Source: Bacteroidaceae bacterium
GTDB taxonomy: Bacteria > Bacteroidota > Bacteroidia > Bacteroidales > Bacteroidaceae
Assembly: GCA_024398405.1 (NCBI GenBank)
Contig: JAKSJE010000003.1
Coordinates: 1 to 61,871 of the forward strand
DNA length: 61,871 bases
Direction of reading: 5' to 3'
Part shown: piece after piece, positions 1 to 8,529 of the stretch
How the letters are laid out: every line of letters starts with the position of its first letter
Position numbering within the stretch: the first letter of the stretch is position 1
Notes under the pieces: model-generated
Databases searched by the model: none
What the model saw: the letters and a program-made list of their open reading frames with translations, nothing else
Told to the model about the DNA's origin: nothing
Translations under genes and position numbers: made by a program

Positions 1-117
1 AGAGAGATTCCCTCCACCGCCGCCGCATCATCCGCGCGGAGATGCCGCGTCAGTGGATCGCGCCGTTCGAGTGCAGGCGGCCATACTGCCGCCTGAGCCA
101 CACACACCACACAGACG
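1..117. other. Left edge, no supported gene
   Basis: No convincing coding frame is visible. One + frame is open from the window edge to a TGA at 94-96, but its translation is low-complexity (Ala, Ser, Arg). Another + frame stays open to about 188 but would run through the stem-loop that follows. Either could be the tail of an upstream gene; I cannot decide. Confidence 0.3.
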
Positions 118-152
118 AAGGACTGCATCAGCAAAGACTGACGCAGTCCTTT
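118..152 (+). terminator. Probable intrinsic terminator
   Basis: AAGGACTGC (118-126) and GCAGTCCTT (143-151) form a perfect 9-bp stem around a 16-nt loop. The T run after it is short, so termination efficiency is uncertain. It would close whatever gene lies left of the window. Confidence 0.5.
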
Positions 153-243
153 CACCCCTTTATCAAAAAAACTCATGCGCTTAAGTAATGGTGGAGAAAT
201 AACTTCATAAATGTGCGCAACAATGATAAACATCCTTGATTTA

Positions 244-275
244 TTTCGTCCTTTCAGGAATAATCACTAACTTTG
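244..275 (+). promoter_or_regulatory. polA promoter
   Basis: A Bacteroidetes -7 element, TAACTTTG, lies at 268-275. A near-consensus -33 element, TTTC, lies at 244-247 with 20 nt between them. The polA ATG follows 21 nt after the -7 box. Confidence 0.65.
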
Positions 276-296
276 TTGCATCGAAAGCGGTGATAT

Positions 297-2744
297 ATGA
301 AAAAACTTATACTTCTCGATGCGTACGCTCTTATCTTCAGGGCGTACTATGCGCTTATCCGTGCTCCACGCATCAACTCCAAGGGTGTGAACACGTCTGC
401 CATCTTCGGGTTCGTCAATTCGCTTGAGGAGGTGCTGAGAAAGGAGGCCCCGGACTATATCGGTGTTGCGTTCGACCCACAAGGTCCTACTTTCCGTCAT
501 ATTGCCTATCCGCTCTACAAGGCCCAGCGTGAGGCGACTCCTGAGGCAATCAGGGCTGCCGTGCCTTATATCAAGCAGATACTTGCCGCGTACAAGATAC
601 CCATCCTCCAGGTTGACGGTTTTGAGGCTGACGATGTCATCGGTACGCTCGCCTCGAAGGCATCGGCGGACAGTGAGCTCCGGATTTACATGATGACTCT
701 TGACAAGGACTATGACCAGTTGGTCAGGGATAACGTGTTCGTGTTCAAGCCTCGGCACGGTTCCAACGATTTCGACATCTTAGGTCCGAACGAGGTATGT
801 GAGAAGTACGGTCTTCAGAGCCCTCTCCAGGTCATCGATATGCTCGGACTGATGGGTGACAGCGCCGACAACATCCCCGGCTGCCCGGGAGTGGGACCTA
901 AGACCGCCATTCGGCTGATCCAGCAGTTCGGCAGCGTGGAGAACCTGCTCGAAAACACCGACGGACTGAAGGGGACCTTAAAGAATAAGGTGTTGGACAA
1001 TGCCGATGGCATCAGGATGTCGAAATGGCTGGCGACTATCAAAACCGACGTGCCAGTGGAGCCTGACTTCGAGAGTCTGAGAAGAAAGCCTGCCGACGAG
1101 GAGCAACTGACGGCTCTGTTCGAGGAACTGGAGTTCAGAGGGCTGCTCAGCAAAAGGAACACCCCCGCGCAAGTCAGTGTGGGCAAGCAGTCGCCCGGCC
1201 TTCTCGCTTCGACCCCCAAGGCTCCCGACATGCAGCTCGATCTCTTCGCTCCCCATCCACAGCAGACGGAAACGAGGCAGGCGCCTGTGAAGGATAGGTA
1301 TTCAAAGGAAGAGTACGAGGACGCCGGGCTGATGAAGATAGGCTATGACCTGAAGAAGGACATAGTGGAGCAGGCCCTTCGGGGAGTGGAAGTCAGAGGT
1401 CCTTTGTTTGATGTCATGCTTGCGAACTATGTCATCAATTCCTCGGTACACAACAGCTGGACCAGTCCCACTGAGGAAGAAAAGAACCGTCTGACAGAGG
1501 AGATGAGACGAATCGGTGTGCTGAAACTGTTCAACGAGGTGGAGATGCCGTTGGTTCCCGTCCTCGCGAGGATGGAGATGAACGGTGTCAGGGTGGATAC
1601 CCAGTCGCTTGCGGAGACCTCCAAGGTCTTTGCCGGCAGAATGAACGAGATTGAGGCTGAGATCTATGGACTGGCAGGGATGCGGTTCAATATCTCGTCG
1701 CCGAAACAGGTCGGTGAGGTGTTGTTCGACCACCTGAGACTATCCTCGAAAGCCAAGAAGACTAAGAACGGACAGTATGTGACCTCAGAAGAGGTGCTCC
1801 AGAGTCTCAGGGGCGCGCATCCGATAGTAGGCAGAATCCTCGACTACAGAGGCTACAGGAAACTGCTGTCAACCTACATCGACTCACTGCCCCGGCTTAT
1901 TAACCCGAAGACGGGACACATCCACACCACATTCAACCAGGCGGTCACGATGACCGGCCGTCTGTCGAGCAGTAATCCGAACCTACAGAACATACCTATC
2001 CGGGATGACAATGGCAAGGAGGTGAGGAAGGCGTTCATACCCGATGATGGCTGTCTGTTCTTCTCAGCAGACTACTCCCAGATAGAGCTTCGGATAATGT
2101 CGCATCTGAGTTGTGACGAACATCTGATTGAGGCGTTCCGTAAAGGGCATGACATCCACGCCGCCACGGCGTCGAAGATATTCAGGAAGCCCATCGGAGA
2201 AGTCACTGCTGACGAACGACGCAAGGCCAAGACCGCCAACTTCGGAATAATATACGGTATCAGCACTTTCGGTCTTGCTGAGCGGATGCAGGTATCACGC
2301 AGCGAGGCTAAGGAACTAATCGAAGGCTACTTCCGTACCTACACCAAGGTGAAGGAATACATGGAGCATTCCGTCGGAGTGGCGAGGGACATGGGCTATA
2401 CGGAAACGCTGTTCGGCAGACGGTGCTATCTGCCAGACATCAACAGCCATAATGCCGTGGTACGTGGCTATGCCGAACGCAATGCCATAAACGCGCCGAT
2501 TCAGGGAAGCGCCGCTGACATAATCAAGGTTGCCATGATCAACATAGACAGACGGATGCGGGACCTCGGTCTGCATTCGAAGATGATACTGCAGGTGCAT
2601 GACGAACTGAATTTCAGCGTGGTGCCGGAGGAGAAGGATGTCATGGAACGGCTTGTGATAGAGGAGATGCAGAACGCCTGCCGTTTGCGGGTCCCGCTCA
2701 TTGCCGACTGCGGCTGGGGAGCCAACTGGCTCGAAGCACACTGA
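297..2744 (+). CDS. polA: DNA polymerase I, proofreading domain degenerate
   Basis: Family A DNA polymerase for Okazaki fragment processing and repair synthesis. Residues 1 to about 290 form a 5' nuclease with its acidic motifs (FEADDVIG, TLDKDYD, GDSADNIPG). The polymerase domain from about residue 400 is complete: motif A FSADYSQIELR, motif B RRKAKTANFGIIYG, motif C QVHDELN. Only about 65 residues (331-395) remain where a 3'-5' exonuclease domain of roughly 190 residues normally sits. The ExoI DTET motif and the ExoIII motif are absent, and only an ExoII-like stretch (GYDLKKDI) survives. Total length is 815 residues against about 920-950 in Bacteroides and Prevotella as I recall. The enzyme should polymerise and cut 5' flaps but not proofread. 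It stands alone behind its own promoter. Confidence 0.96.
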   Translation: MKKLILLDAYALIFRAYYALIRAPRINSKGVNTSAIFGFVNSLEEVLRKEAPDYIGVAFDPQGPTFRHIAYPLYKAQREATPEAIRAAVPYIKQILAAYKIPILQVDGFEADDVIGTLASKASADSELRIYMMTLDKDYDQLVRDNVFVFKPRHGSNDFDILGPNEVCEKYGLQSPLQVIDMLGLMGDSADNIPGCPGVGPKTAIRLIQQFGSVENLLENTDGLKGTLKNKVLDNADGIRMSKWLATIKTDVPVEPDFESLRRKPADEEQLTALFEELEFRGLLSKRNTPAQVSVGKQSPGLLASTPKAPDMQLDLFAPHPQQTETRQAPVKDRYSKEEYEDAGLMKIGYDLKKDIVEQALRGVEVRGPLFDVMLANYVINSSVHNSWTSPTEEEKNRLTEEMRRIGVLKLFNEVEMPLVPVLARMEMNGVRVDTQSLAETSKVFAGRMNEIEAEIYGLAGMRFNISSPKQVGEVLFDHLRLSSKAKKTKNGQYVTSEEVLQSLRGAHPIVGRILDYRGYRKLLSTYIDSLPRLINPKTGHIHTTFNQAVTMTGRLSSSNPNLQNIPIRDDNGKEVRKAFIPDDGCLFFSADYSQIELRIMSHLSCDEHLIEAFRKGHDIHAATASKIFRKPIGEVTADERRKAKTANFGIIYGISTFGLAERMQVSRSEAKELIEGYFRTYTKVKEYMEHSVGVARDMGYTETLFGRRCYLPDINSHNAVVRGYAERNAINAPIQGSAADIIKVAMINIDRRMRDLGLHSKMILQVHDELNFSVVPEEKDVMERLVIEEMQNACRLRVPLIADCGWGANWLEAH

Positions 2745-2748
2745 TTTT

Positions 2749-2780
2749 TTTGGCTGAGTCGGGAATAAATGGTAACTTTG
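2749..2780 (+). promoter_or_regulatory. pta-ackA promoter
   Basis: A perfect Bacteroidetes promoter: TTTG at 2749-2752, 20 nt, then TAACTTTG at 2773-2780. It lies just past the polA stop and leaves a leader of about 85 nt before pta, with no obvious riboswitch fold. Confidence 0.8.
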
Positions 2781-2871
2781 CATCGGAGTTCCAGTCAGTC
2801 CGTAAAATCCGAAACGAGCGGAATGCCCGAGAGAAACCAGATAGAGAAGAAAAGCCTATAAACAAAATATT

Positions 2872-3882
2872 ATGTCACTTATTGATAACATTATCGCAAG
2901 GGCGAAGTCAGACAAGCAGCGAATCGTCCTTCCCGAGAGTCTTGAAGAGAGGACTCTCACAGCAGCCGACAGGGCGTTGGCAGACGGACTGGCGGAGATC
3001 ATCCTCTTAAGTAACAGAGATGAGATCATGGCTCTCGCCGACAAACTAAAGCTCAAGAATATAGACAAGGCGACAATCATAGACCCGGCAAAGTCGGAAA
3101 AGACAGAGCAGTACGCACAGTTGCTTTTCGAACTTCGCAAGTCAAAGGGCATGACAATCGAGGAAGCAAGGAAAAAAGTGATGGATCCTCTGTATTTCGG
3201 ATGCCTCATCATCAAGAATGGTGATGCTGATGGACAGATAAGCGGAGCACTGAGCACAACGGGCGACACTTTGCGTCCAGCCCTCCAGATCATCAAGTGC
3301 TCACCGGGAATCACATGTGTAAGCGGCGCTATGCTGATGATTACCGATGCGCCCGAGTATGGTGAGGACGGTGTGCTTGTGGTTGGAGACGTCGCGGTCA
3401 CTCCTATGCCGGATGCGAATCAGCTGGCTCAGATTGCAGTCTGCACGGCTCAGACCGCAAGAAGCGTAGCAGGATTCGCTGACCCACGTGTGGCCATGCT
3501 TTCGTTCTCTACCAAGGGAAGTGCGAAGCACGAGGTGGTTGACAAAGTCGTTGAGGCTACACGTCTTGCCCGGGAACTCGACCCACAGCTGAAGGTTGAC
3601 GGCGAACTGCAGGCCGATGCCGCACTCGTACCTTCTATCGGTGGGAAGAAAGCGCCGGGTAGTGAAATCGCAGGCCGGGCGAATGTGCTTGTGTTCCCAT
3701 GTCTGGAGGTCGGTAACATTGCATACAAGCTGGTTCAGAGGCTCGGTCACGCTGACGCCATCGGCCCGATCCTTCAGGGTATTGCCCGTCCGGTGAACGA
3801 CCTCTCACGCGGCTGCTCGGTTGATGACATATACAAAATGGTGGCAATCACTGCATGTCAGGCTCAGGCGGGTAAGCATTAA
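2872..3882 (+). CDS. pta: Phosphate acetyltransferase
   Basis: Converts acetyl-CoA and phosphate to acetyl phosphate and CoA, the first step of acetate fermentation. The 336-residue protein consists only of the PTA/PTB catalytic domain, the usual short form without the regulatory N-terminal domains of the E. coli enzyme. Recognisable segments are [19 protein letters not shown] at the start, [27 protein letters not shown] and the C-terminal [12 protein letters not shown]. The ATG gives the expected N-terminus. ackA follows 44 bp downstream and very probably shares the transcript, so acetyl phosphate is passed on for ATP synthesis. Confidence 0.96.
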   Translation: MSLIDNIIARAKSDKQRIVLPESLEERTLTAADRALADGLAEIILLSNRDEIMALADKLKLKNIDKATIIDPAKSEKTEQYAQLLFELRKSKGMTIEEARKKVMDPLYFGCLIIKNGDADGQISGALSTTGDTLRPALQIIKCSPGITCVSGAMLMITDAPEYGEDGVLVVGDVAVTPMPDANQLAQIAVCTAQTARSVAGFADPRVAMLSFSTKGSAKHEVVDKVVEATRLARELDPQLKVDGELQADAALVPSIGGKKAPGSEIAGRANVLVFPCLEVGNIAYKLVQRLGHADAIGPILQGIARPVNDLSRGCSVDDIYKMVAITACQAQAGKH

Positions 3883-3926
3883 GGTGGGCAAGTTTATTAT
3901 TGTTTTTGGCAAATATCAGATAGTAA

Positions 3927-5126
3927 ATGAAAATATTGGTTCTAAATTGTGGCAGTTCATCAATCAAGTATGCACTGTATGACATGGATGACCAGAGTGT
4001 CATCACAAGTGGCGGAATAGAGAAGATAGGTCTGGCTGACTCATTCATCAAGATTAAGACCGCAGACGGCAACAAAGTGAGGATAGATCGTGAGATTCCC
4101 GAACACACAGCAGGTGTGAAGTTCATCTTCGAATGTCTTACTGAGGGAGCGAACGCAGTGCTTGACAGTCTGAACGAAATCAATGCCGTGGGGCATAGAA
4201 TGGTTCATGGCGGTGAGAAATTCAACAAAAGCGTTCTTCTGACAGATGAGGTCATGGAAGAGTTCGCCAAGTGCAACGACCTTGCTCCGCTTCACAATCC
4301 TGCCAACATAAAGGGTGTGAACGCCGTGAGGGAATGTCTGCCAGGCGTGCCGCAGGTCGGTGTGTTCGATACGGCTTTCCATCAGACAATGCCAGACTAC
4401 GCGTTCATGTATGCCCTGCCATACGAGCTCTACGAGCAATACGGAGTGCGTCGCTACGGTTTCCATGGTACGAGCCACAGATATGTGTCCCGGAGAGTGT
4501 GCGAGTTCCTCGGTGTCAATGCAGAATGCAAGAAGATTATCACTTGTCATATCGGCAACGGAGCAAGCATTGCTGCTGTGAAATACGGAAAGTGTATTGA
4601 CACCAGCATGGGGCTCACTCCGCTTGAAGGCCTCATAATGGGAACCCGCAGTGGTGACATCGACGCCGGTGCCGTGACGTTCCTCATGGACAAACTCGGT
4701 CTAGACACCGCAGGAATCAGCAATCTTCTGAACAAGAAGTCCGGTCTTGCGGGAGTGAGCGAGGCGTCGAGCGACTTCCGCGACATACTTGCCGCCATAG
4801 AAGCCGGGAATGATCACGCAAGACTGGCAAAGGAAATGTATACGTACCGCATCAAGAAGTACATCGGTCAGTATGCTGCAGCAATGGGCGGAGTTGATGT
4901 CATCGTCTTCACCGGCGGTGCAGGCGAGAACCAGTGGGAAGTGAGAGAAGGTGCGACAAAGGGTCTTGAATTCCTCGGAGTCAGGATGAGCCAGGAGAAG
5001 AATCATGCTGTCCGTGCCATCGAGGCTGTTATCTCAGAGGCAGACAGTCCTGTCACGGTCTGCGTAATTCCTACTGACGAGGAACTGATGATAGCGACAG
5101 ATACTCTTGAACTTACAAAACAGTAA
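3927..5126 (+). CDS. ackA: Acetate kinase
   Basis: Transfers the phosphate of acetyl phosphate to ADP, giving acetate and ATP. Full length at 399 residues. Family signatures are present: LNCGSSSIKYALY at the N-terminus, GHRMVHGGE, FDTAFHQTMP, CHIGNGASIAA, the MGTRSGDIDAG block and FTGGAGEN. It follows pta in the standard order. The next gene, ychF, starts 5 bp after its stop, so the transcript probably continues to ychF and lgt. Confidence 0.97.
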   Translation: MKILVLNCGSSSIKYALYDMDDQSVITSGGIEKIGLADSFIKIKTADGNKVRIDREIPEHTAGVKFIFECLTEGANAVLDSLNEINAVGHRMVHGGEKFNKSVLLTDEVMEEFAKCNDLAPLHNPANIKGVNAVRECLPGVPQVGVFDTAFHQTMPDYAFMYALPYELYEQYGVRRYGFHGTSHRYVSRRVCEFLGVNAECKKIITCHIGNGASIAAVKYGKCIDTSMGLTPLEGLIMGTRSGDIDAGAVTFLMDKLGLDTAGISNLLNKKSGLAGVSEASSDFRDILAAIEAGNDHARLAKEMYTYRIKKYIGQYAAAMGGVDVIVFTGGAGENQWEVREGATKGLEFLGVRMSQEKNHAVRAIEAVISEADSPVTVCVIPTDEELMIATDTLELTKQ

Positions 5127-5131
5127 CCGAT

Positions 5132-6235
5132 ATGTCACTACAGTGCGGAATAGTAGGACTACCGAATGTCGGGAAGTCAACATTGTTCAACTGCCTTTCG
5201 AATGCGAAGGCTCAGGCCGCAAACTTCCCCTTCTGCACCATCGAGCCTAACGTTGGTGTCATTACGGTACCTGATGAACGTCTGGGCAAACTTGCGGAAA
5301 TAGTCCATCCAGGACGGATAGTACCTGCAACGGTGGAAATCGTGGATATCGCAGGACTGGTGAAGGGAGCCAGCAAAGGTGAAGGATTGGGCAACAAGTT
5401 CCTCGGCAACATCCGTGAGACGGATGCCATCATCCATGTACTCCGTTGTTTCGATGACGAGAACGTGACCCATGTTGACGGCACCATCGATCCCGTTCGC
5501 GACAAGGAAATCATAGATACCGAACTACAGCTGAAAGACCTTGAGAGTGTTGAGATGAGAATACAGAAGGTGAGGAAAATCGCTGAGGTAGGTGGCAACA
5601 AGGAGGCGAAGATGGAGTATTCCGTCCTTTGCCGCATAAAGGACGCCTTGGCTCAGGGGAAATCAGCCAGAACTGTCGAATTAGACACGAAGGACGAACA
5701 GGCATATGTAAAGAGTCTTTTCCTTCTGACCACAAAGCCGGTGCTGTATGTCTGCAATGTCGATGATCAAAGTGCTGTGAACGGCAATGCCTATGTTGAG
5801 GCAGTGCGTGAGGCGGTCAAGGACGAAAACTCCGAGATTCTAATCGTGTCAGCAAGGACAGAGGCAGACATTGCGGAACTTGAGTCCTATGAGGACCGTC
5901 AGATGTTCCTCGACGAAATAGGCCTGAGGGAATCTGGTGTGAACCGTCTGATTAAGACTGCTTTCAGGATGCTTAATCTTGAGACGTTCATCACTGCAGG
6001 TGAAATGGAAGTGAAGGCATGGACCTACCACAGAGGCTGGAAAGCCCCTCAGTGTGCTGGTGTCATACATACAGACTTCGAGAAGGGATTCATACGCGCG
6101 GAGGTAATCAAATATGAAGACTACATCCGTTACGGTAGTGAGGCAGCCGTACGCGAAGCAGGCAAACTTGGTGTGGAGGGAAAGGATTATGTGGTTCAGG
6201 ATGGTGATATCATGCATTTTAGATTCAATGTGTAA
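5132..6235 (+). CDS. ychF: Redox-regulated ATPase YchF (Obg/OLA1 family)
   Basis: Ribosome-associated P-loop NTPase of the Obg-HflX group that prefers ATP over GTP. The P-loop GLPNVGKST is near residue 8, followed by DIAGLVKGASKGEG (switch region). The G4 position reads NVDD rather than NKxD, as expected for an ATP-preferring YchF. The C-terminus carries the TGS-like domain (APQCAGVIHTDFEKGFIRAE). Length of 367 residues is normal. Its stop overlaps the lgt start by one base (TAATG), which suggests translational coupling. Confidence 0.95.
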   Translation: MSLQCGIVGLPNVGKSTLFNCLSNAKAQAANFPFCTIEPNVGVITVPDERLGKLAEIVHPGRIVPATVEIVDIAGLVKGASKGEGLGNKFLGNIRETDAIIHVLRCFDDENVTHVDGTIDPVRDKEIIDTELQLKDLESVEMRIQKVRKIAEVGGNKEAKMEYSVLCRIKDALAQGKSARTVELDTKDEQAYVKSLFLLTTKPVLYVCNVDDQSAVNGNAYVEAVREAVKDENSEILIVSARTEADIAELESYEDRQMFLDEIGLRESGVNRLIKTAFRMLNLETFITAGEMEVKAWTYHRGWKAPQCAGVIHTDFEKGFIRAEVIKYEDYIRYGSEAAVREAGKLGVEGKDYVVQDGDIMHFRFNV

Positions 6236-7080
6236 TGGATGCGATGTGTAATGTTTTATTCATCGACTGGCAGCCGGAACAGACAGCCTTCTTAGGTATC
6301 AGATGGTACGCACTATTCTGGATTTTAGGTCTGCTTGGAGCTTACATCATTGTGCGAAAACTTTACAGGGGACAAGGCATCCCGGATGAGAAGTATGATC
6401 CGCTGTTCATATACTGTTTCATCGGTGTGCTTGCAGGAGCCAGATTAGGACATTGCCTGTTCTATGAGCCAGGCTATTTCCTCGGAAGTGGAAAGGGGCT
6501 CATCGAGATGATACTTCCGATAAGGTTCGCTCAGGCATCATGGGACTGGCATTTCACTGGCTATGCGGGACTGGCAAGTCATGGAGGGGCAATAGGCATC
6601 TTCATTGCTACGATACTCTATGTCCATATGAACCATATCAAGTTTATGACGGTGATGGACAACATCTGTATCTCCGTGCCATTTGCCGCAGGATGCATAC
6701 GTTTGGGAAATCTGATGAACTCAGAGATTATAGGCAGTCCTACAGAATTGCCTTGGGGTTTCATATTCCATACGAACGAAGCCCTCGTCAACGGGCAGCT
6801 GACTGCACGCCATCCTTCCCAACTGTATGAGTCAATAGCATATTTCGTTATTTTCGCCCTCGTTCTATGGATGTACCGAAACAAGAGAGAATGCGTCGGC
6901 ACAGGATTCTATTTCGGAATAGTACTACTATGCATATTCGTGTTCAGGTTCTTTGTGGAATTCATCAAACTGGAACAGGTCGAGTTCGAACAAGGAATGC
7001 TATTGGATATGGGGCAACTGCTGAGTATCCCGTTCATTATCGTAGGTGCGTATTTCACATTCAGACCACTCAAAAGGTAA
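6235..7080 (+). CDS. lgt: Prolipoprotein diacylglyceryl transferase
   Basis: Inner-membrane enzyme that transfers diacylglycerol from phosphatidylglycerol to the lipobox cysteine of prolipoproteins. The 281-residue protein is rich in membrane segments. It shows the HGGAIG motif, the signature GCIRLGNLMNSEIIG, and ARHPSQLYES with the conserved His-Pro-Ser-Gln-Leu-Tyr-Glu. The first ATG overlaps the ychF stop by one base; another ATG lies at 6244. Several predicted lipoproteins in this window (Wza-like, fimbrial-anchor-like, M49) would be substrates. Confidence 0.95.
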   Translation: MDAMCNVLFIDWQPEQTAFLGIRWYALFWILGLLGAYIIVRKLYRGQGIPDEKYDPLFIYCFIGVLAGARLGHCLFYEPGYFLGSGKGLIEMILPIRFAQASWDWHFTGYAGLASHGGAIGIFIATILYVHMNHIKFMTVMDNICISVPFAAGCIRLGNLMNSEIIGSPTELPWGFIFHTNEALVNGQLTARHPSQLYESIAYFVIFALVLWMYRNKRECVGTGFYFGIVLLCIFVFRFFVEFIKLEQVEFEQGMLLDMGQLLSIPFIIVGAYFTFRPLKR

Positions 7081-7186
7081 TGACGAAATATCCCCATGCT
7101 TTCTGCCTTTGACTTTCATGCTTACAGGAATAGCCATGTCAAAACTGACAAAAATGGCATCGTGAGGAAAAAAAACCAAAAAACCT

Positions 7187-7217
7187 ATTGTAGAATGAAA
7201 TATTTTTCCTACCTTTG
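7187..7217 (+). promoter_or_regulatory. tRNA-Glu / rpsT promoter
   Basis: TACCTTTG (7210-7217) fits the TAnnTTTG -7 consensus. ATTG at 7187-7190 sits 19 nt upstream as the -33 element. It lies about 50 nt before the tRNA and probably also serves rpsT. Confidence 0.65.
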
Positions 7218-7268
7218 CACCCGCAAATTGTGCGAGAGTGCGATTATGCTTGGCTAACGCCATAGGCT

Positions 7269-7340
7269 GGTCCCTTCGTCTATCGGTTAGGACGAGAGAT
7301 TTTCATTCTCTAAAGAGCAGTTCGATTCTGCTAGGGACTA
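7269..7340 (+). tRNA. tRNA-Glu (TTC)
   Basis: Cloverleaf drawn by hand. The acceptor strand GGTCCCT pairs with AGGGACT at the 3' end (first pair G-U, as in other Bacteroidales tRNA-Glu). The D arm contains ATCGGTTAGGA. The anticodon stem AGAGA/TCTCT encloses the loop TTTTCAT with anticodon TTC at 7302-7304. The T arm contains GTTCGATTC. No CCA is encoded. rpsT follows 30 bp later. Confidence 0.93.
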
Positions 7341-7370
7341 CATATGAATGAAATACTAAAATAAACGACA

Positions 7371-7622
7371 ATGGCAAATCACAAATCCACATTGAAGCGT
7401 ATCCGTCAGAATGCGGCAAGGAAAGAGCATAACCATTACTATGCGAAGACCATGCGTAATGCGCTCCGCGATTTCCGTAAGGCAGACGGTGCAGAGGCGA
7501 AGGAAATGCTTCCAAAACTTCAGAAGATGCTTGACAAGTTGGCTAAGCATAACATTATCCACAAGAATAAGGCTGCCAATTTGAAGTCTGGTGCGATGGA
7601 GCACCTCGCTAAGTTAGCATAA
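7371..7622 (+). CDS. rpsT: 30S ribosomal protein S20
   Basis: Small basic protein of 83 residues that binds 16S rRNA in the 30S body. The start [19 protein letters not shown] and the internal [10 protein letters not shown] segment are typical of bS20. It lies directly behind tRNA-Glu without its own obvious promoter, so the two are probably cotranscribed. Two stem-loop terminators follow the stop. Confidence 0.96.
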   Translation: MANHKSTLKRIRQNAARKEHNHYYAKTMRNALRDFRKADGAEAKEMLPKLQKMLDKLAKHNIIHKNKAANLKSGAMEHLAKLA

Positions 7623-7623
7623 T

Positions 7624-7651
7624 AAACAAGGAGTCATTCGACTCCTTGTTT
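7624..7651 (+). terminator. Stem-loop after rpsT, first of two
   Basis: A 12-bp perfect stem, AAACAAGGAGTC against GACTCCTTGTTT, with a 4-nt loop starts two bases after the rpsT stop. It lacks a long T tract and may protect the 3' end or work with the next hairpin. Confidence 0.6.
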
Positions 7652-7658
7652 ATTCAGT

Positions 7659-7686
7659 AAAGAGAGCAAATATTGCTCTCTTTTTT
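7659..7686. terminator. Bidirectional terminator between rpsT and nagB
   Basis: AAAGAGAGCAA (7659-7669) pairs with TTGCTCTCTTT (7673-7683) and is followed by TTTTTT. The A-rich left side gives a T tract on the other strand, so it can end both rpsT (+) and nagB (-) transcripts. Confidence 0.8.
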
Positions 7687-7699
7687 ATTGCGCTAATGC

Positions 7700-8512
7700 T
7701 TAGTACAGATTGATGTATTTGTCAAGTTCAGCCTGCTGAATATCCTTGAAATATTGGTATGTTGATGTTCTTAGATCGACTGTGGCATCTTCATCACATA
7801 CGATGATACCATGCTGATGCATCTGAAGTGCACTTGCAGTCCACATGTGATTCACGCCTTCCTCGATTATATGATGGAGCGCATTGCTCTTTTGAGGACC
7901 ATTGCAGACGATTAGCACCTCTTTTGCTGCCATAACGGTTCCCACACCTACTGTGAGCGACTGGCGAGGGACTTTGTTCACATCGTTATCAAAAAAACGG
8001 CTATTGGCTTGGATGGTGTTTGTGGTTAGGCTCTTGACACGTGTTCTGCTGCCGAGTGACGAACCTGGCTCATTGAAAGCAAGATGACCGTCGGGACCCA
8101 CGCCACCCATGAAAAGATCGATGCCGCCAACTGCTTCGATAGCCTTCTCGTAGTCTTCGCATTCCTTCATGAGATCAGTGGCATTGCCATTGAGGATATG
8201 AACATTCTCCTTCTTGATGTCAATATGGCTGAAGAAGTTATTCCACATGAAGCTGTGATAGCTCTGAGGGTGATCAACAGGAAGATTCACATATTCATCC
8301 ATATTGAACGTAACGACATTCTGGAAACTTATTCTTCCGCTTTCGTAGAGTTTGATCAGATTCCTATAAAGTCCCAATGGCGAACTTCCTGTCGGGCATC
8401 CAAGTACAAACGGATTCTCCTGGGTTGGGTTCTTCTCGACAATTCTCTGTGCAACATAGTTTGCTGCCCATAAGGACATCTGGTCATAGTCCTTAGTGAT
8501 AATGACTCTCAT
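7700..8512 (-). CDS. nagB: Glucosamine-6-phosphate deaminase
   Basis: Converts glucosamine 6-phosphate to fructose 6-phosphate and ammonia, linking amino-sugar catabolism to glycolysis. The 270 residues contain the family blocks LGCPTGSSPLGLY, FNMDEYVNLP with the catalytic Asp, GVGPDGHLAFNEPGSSL and the TRVKSL segment. Length and N-terminus match the hexameric bacterial enzyme. It lies 17 bp downstream of the acyl-CoA synthetase gene on the same strand and may share its transcript, though no functional link is obvious. Confidence 0.96.
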   Translation of the reverse strand: MRVIITKDYDQMSLWAANYVAQRIVEKNPTQENPFVLGCPTGSSPLGLYRNLIKLYESGRISFQNVVTFNMDEYVNLPVDHPQSYHSFMWNNFFSHIDIKKENVHILNGNATDLMKECEDYEKAIEAVGGIDLFMGGVGPDGHLAFNEPGSSLGSRTRVKSLTTNTIQANSRFFDNDVNKVPRQSLTVGVGTVMAAKEVLIVCNGPQKSNALHHIIEEGVNHMWTASALQMHQHGIIVCDEDATVDLRTSTYQYFKDIQQAELDKYINLY

Positions 8513-8529
8513 GATTGTATAGTTTAGTG

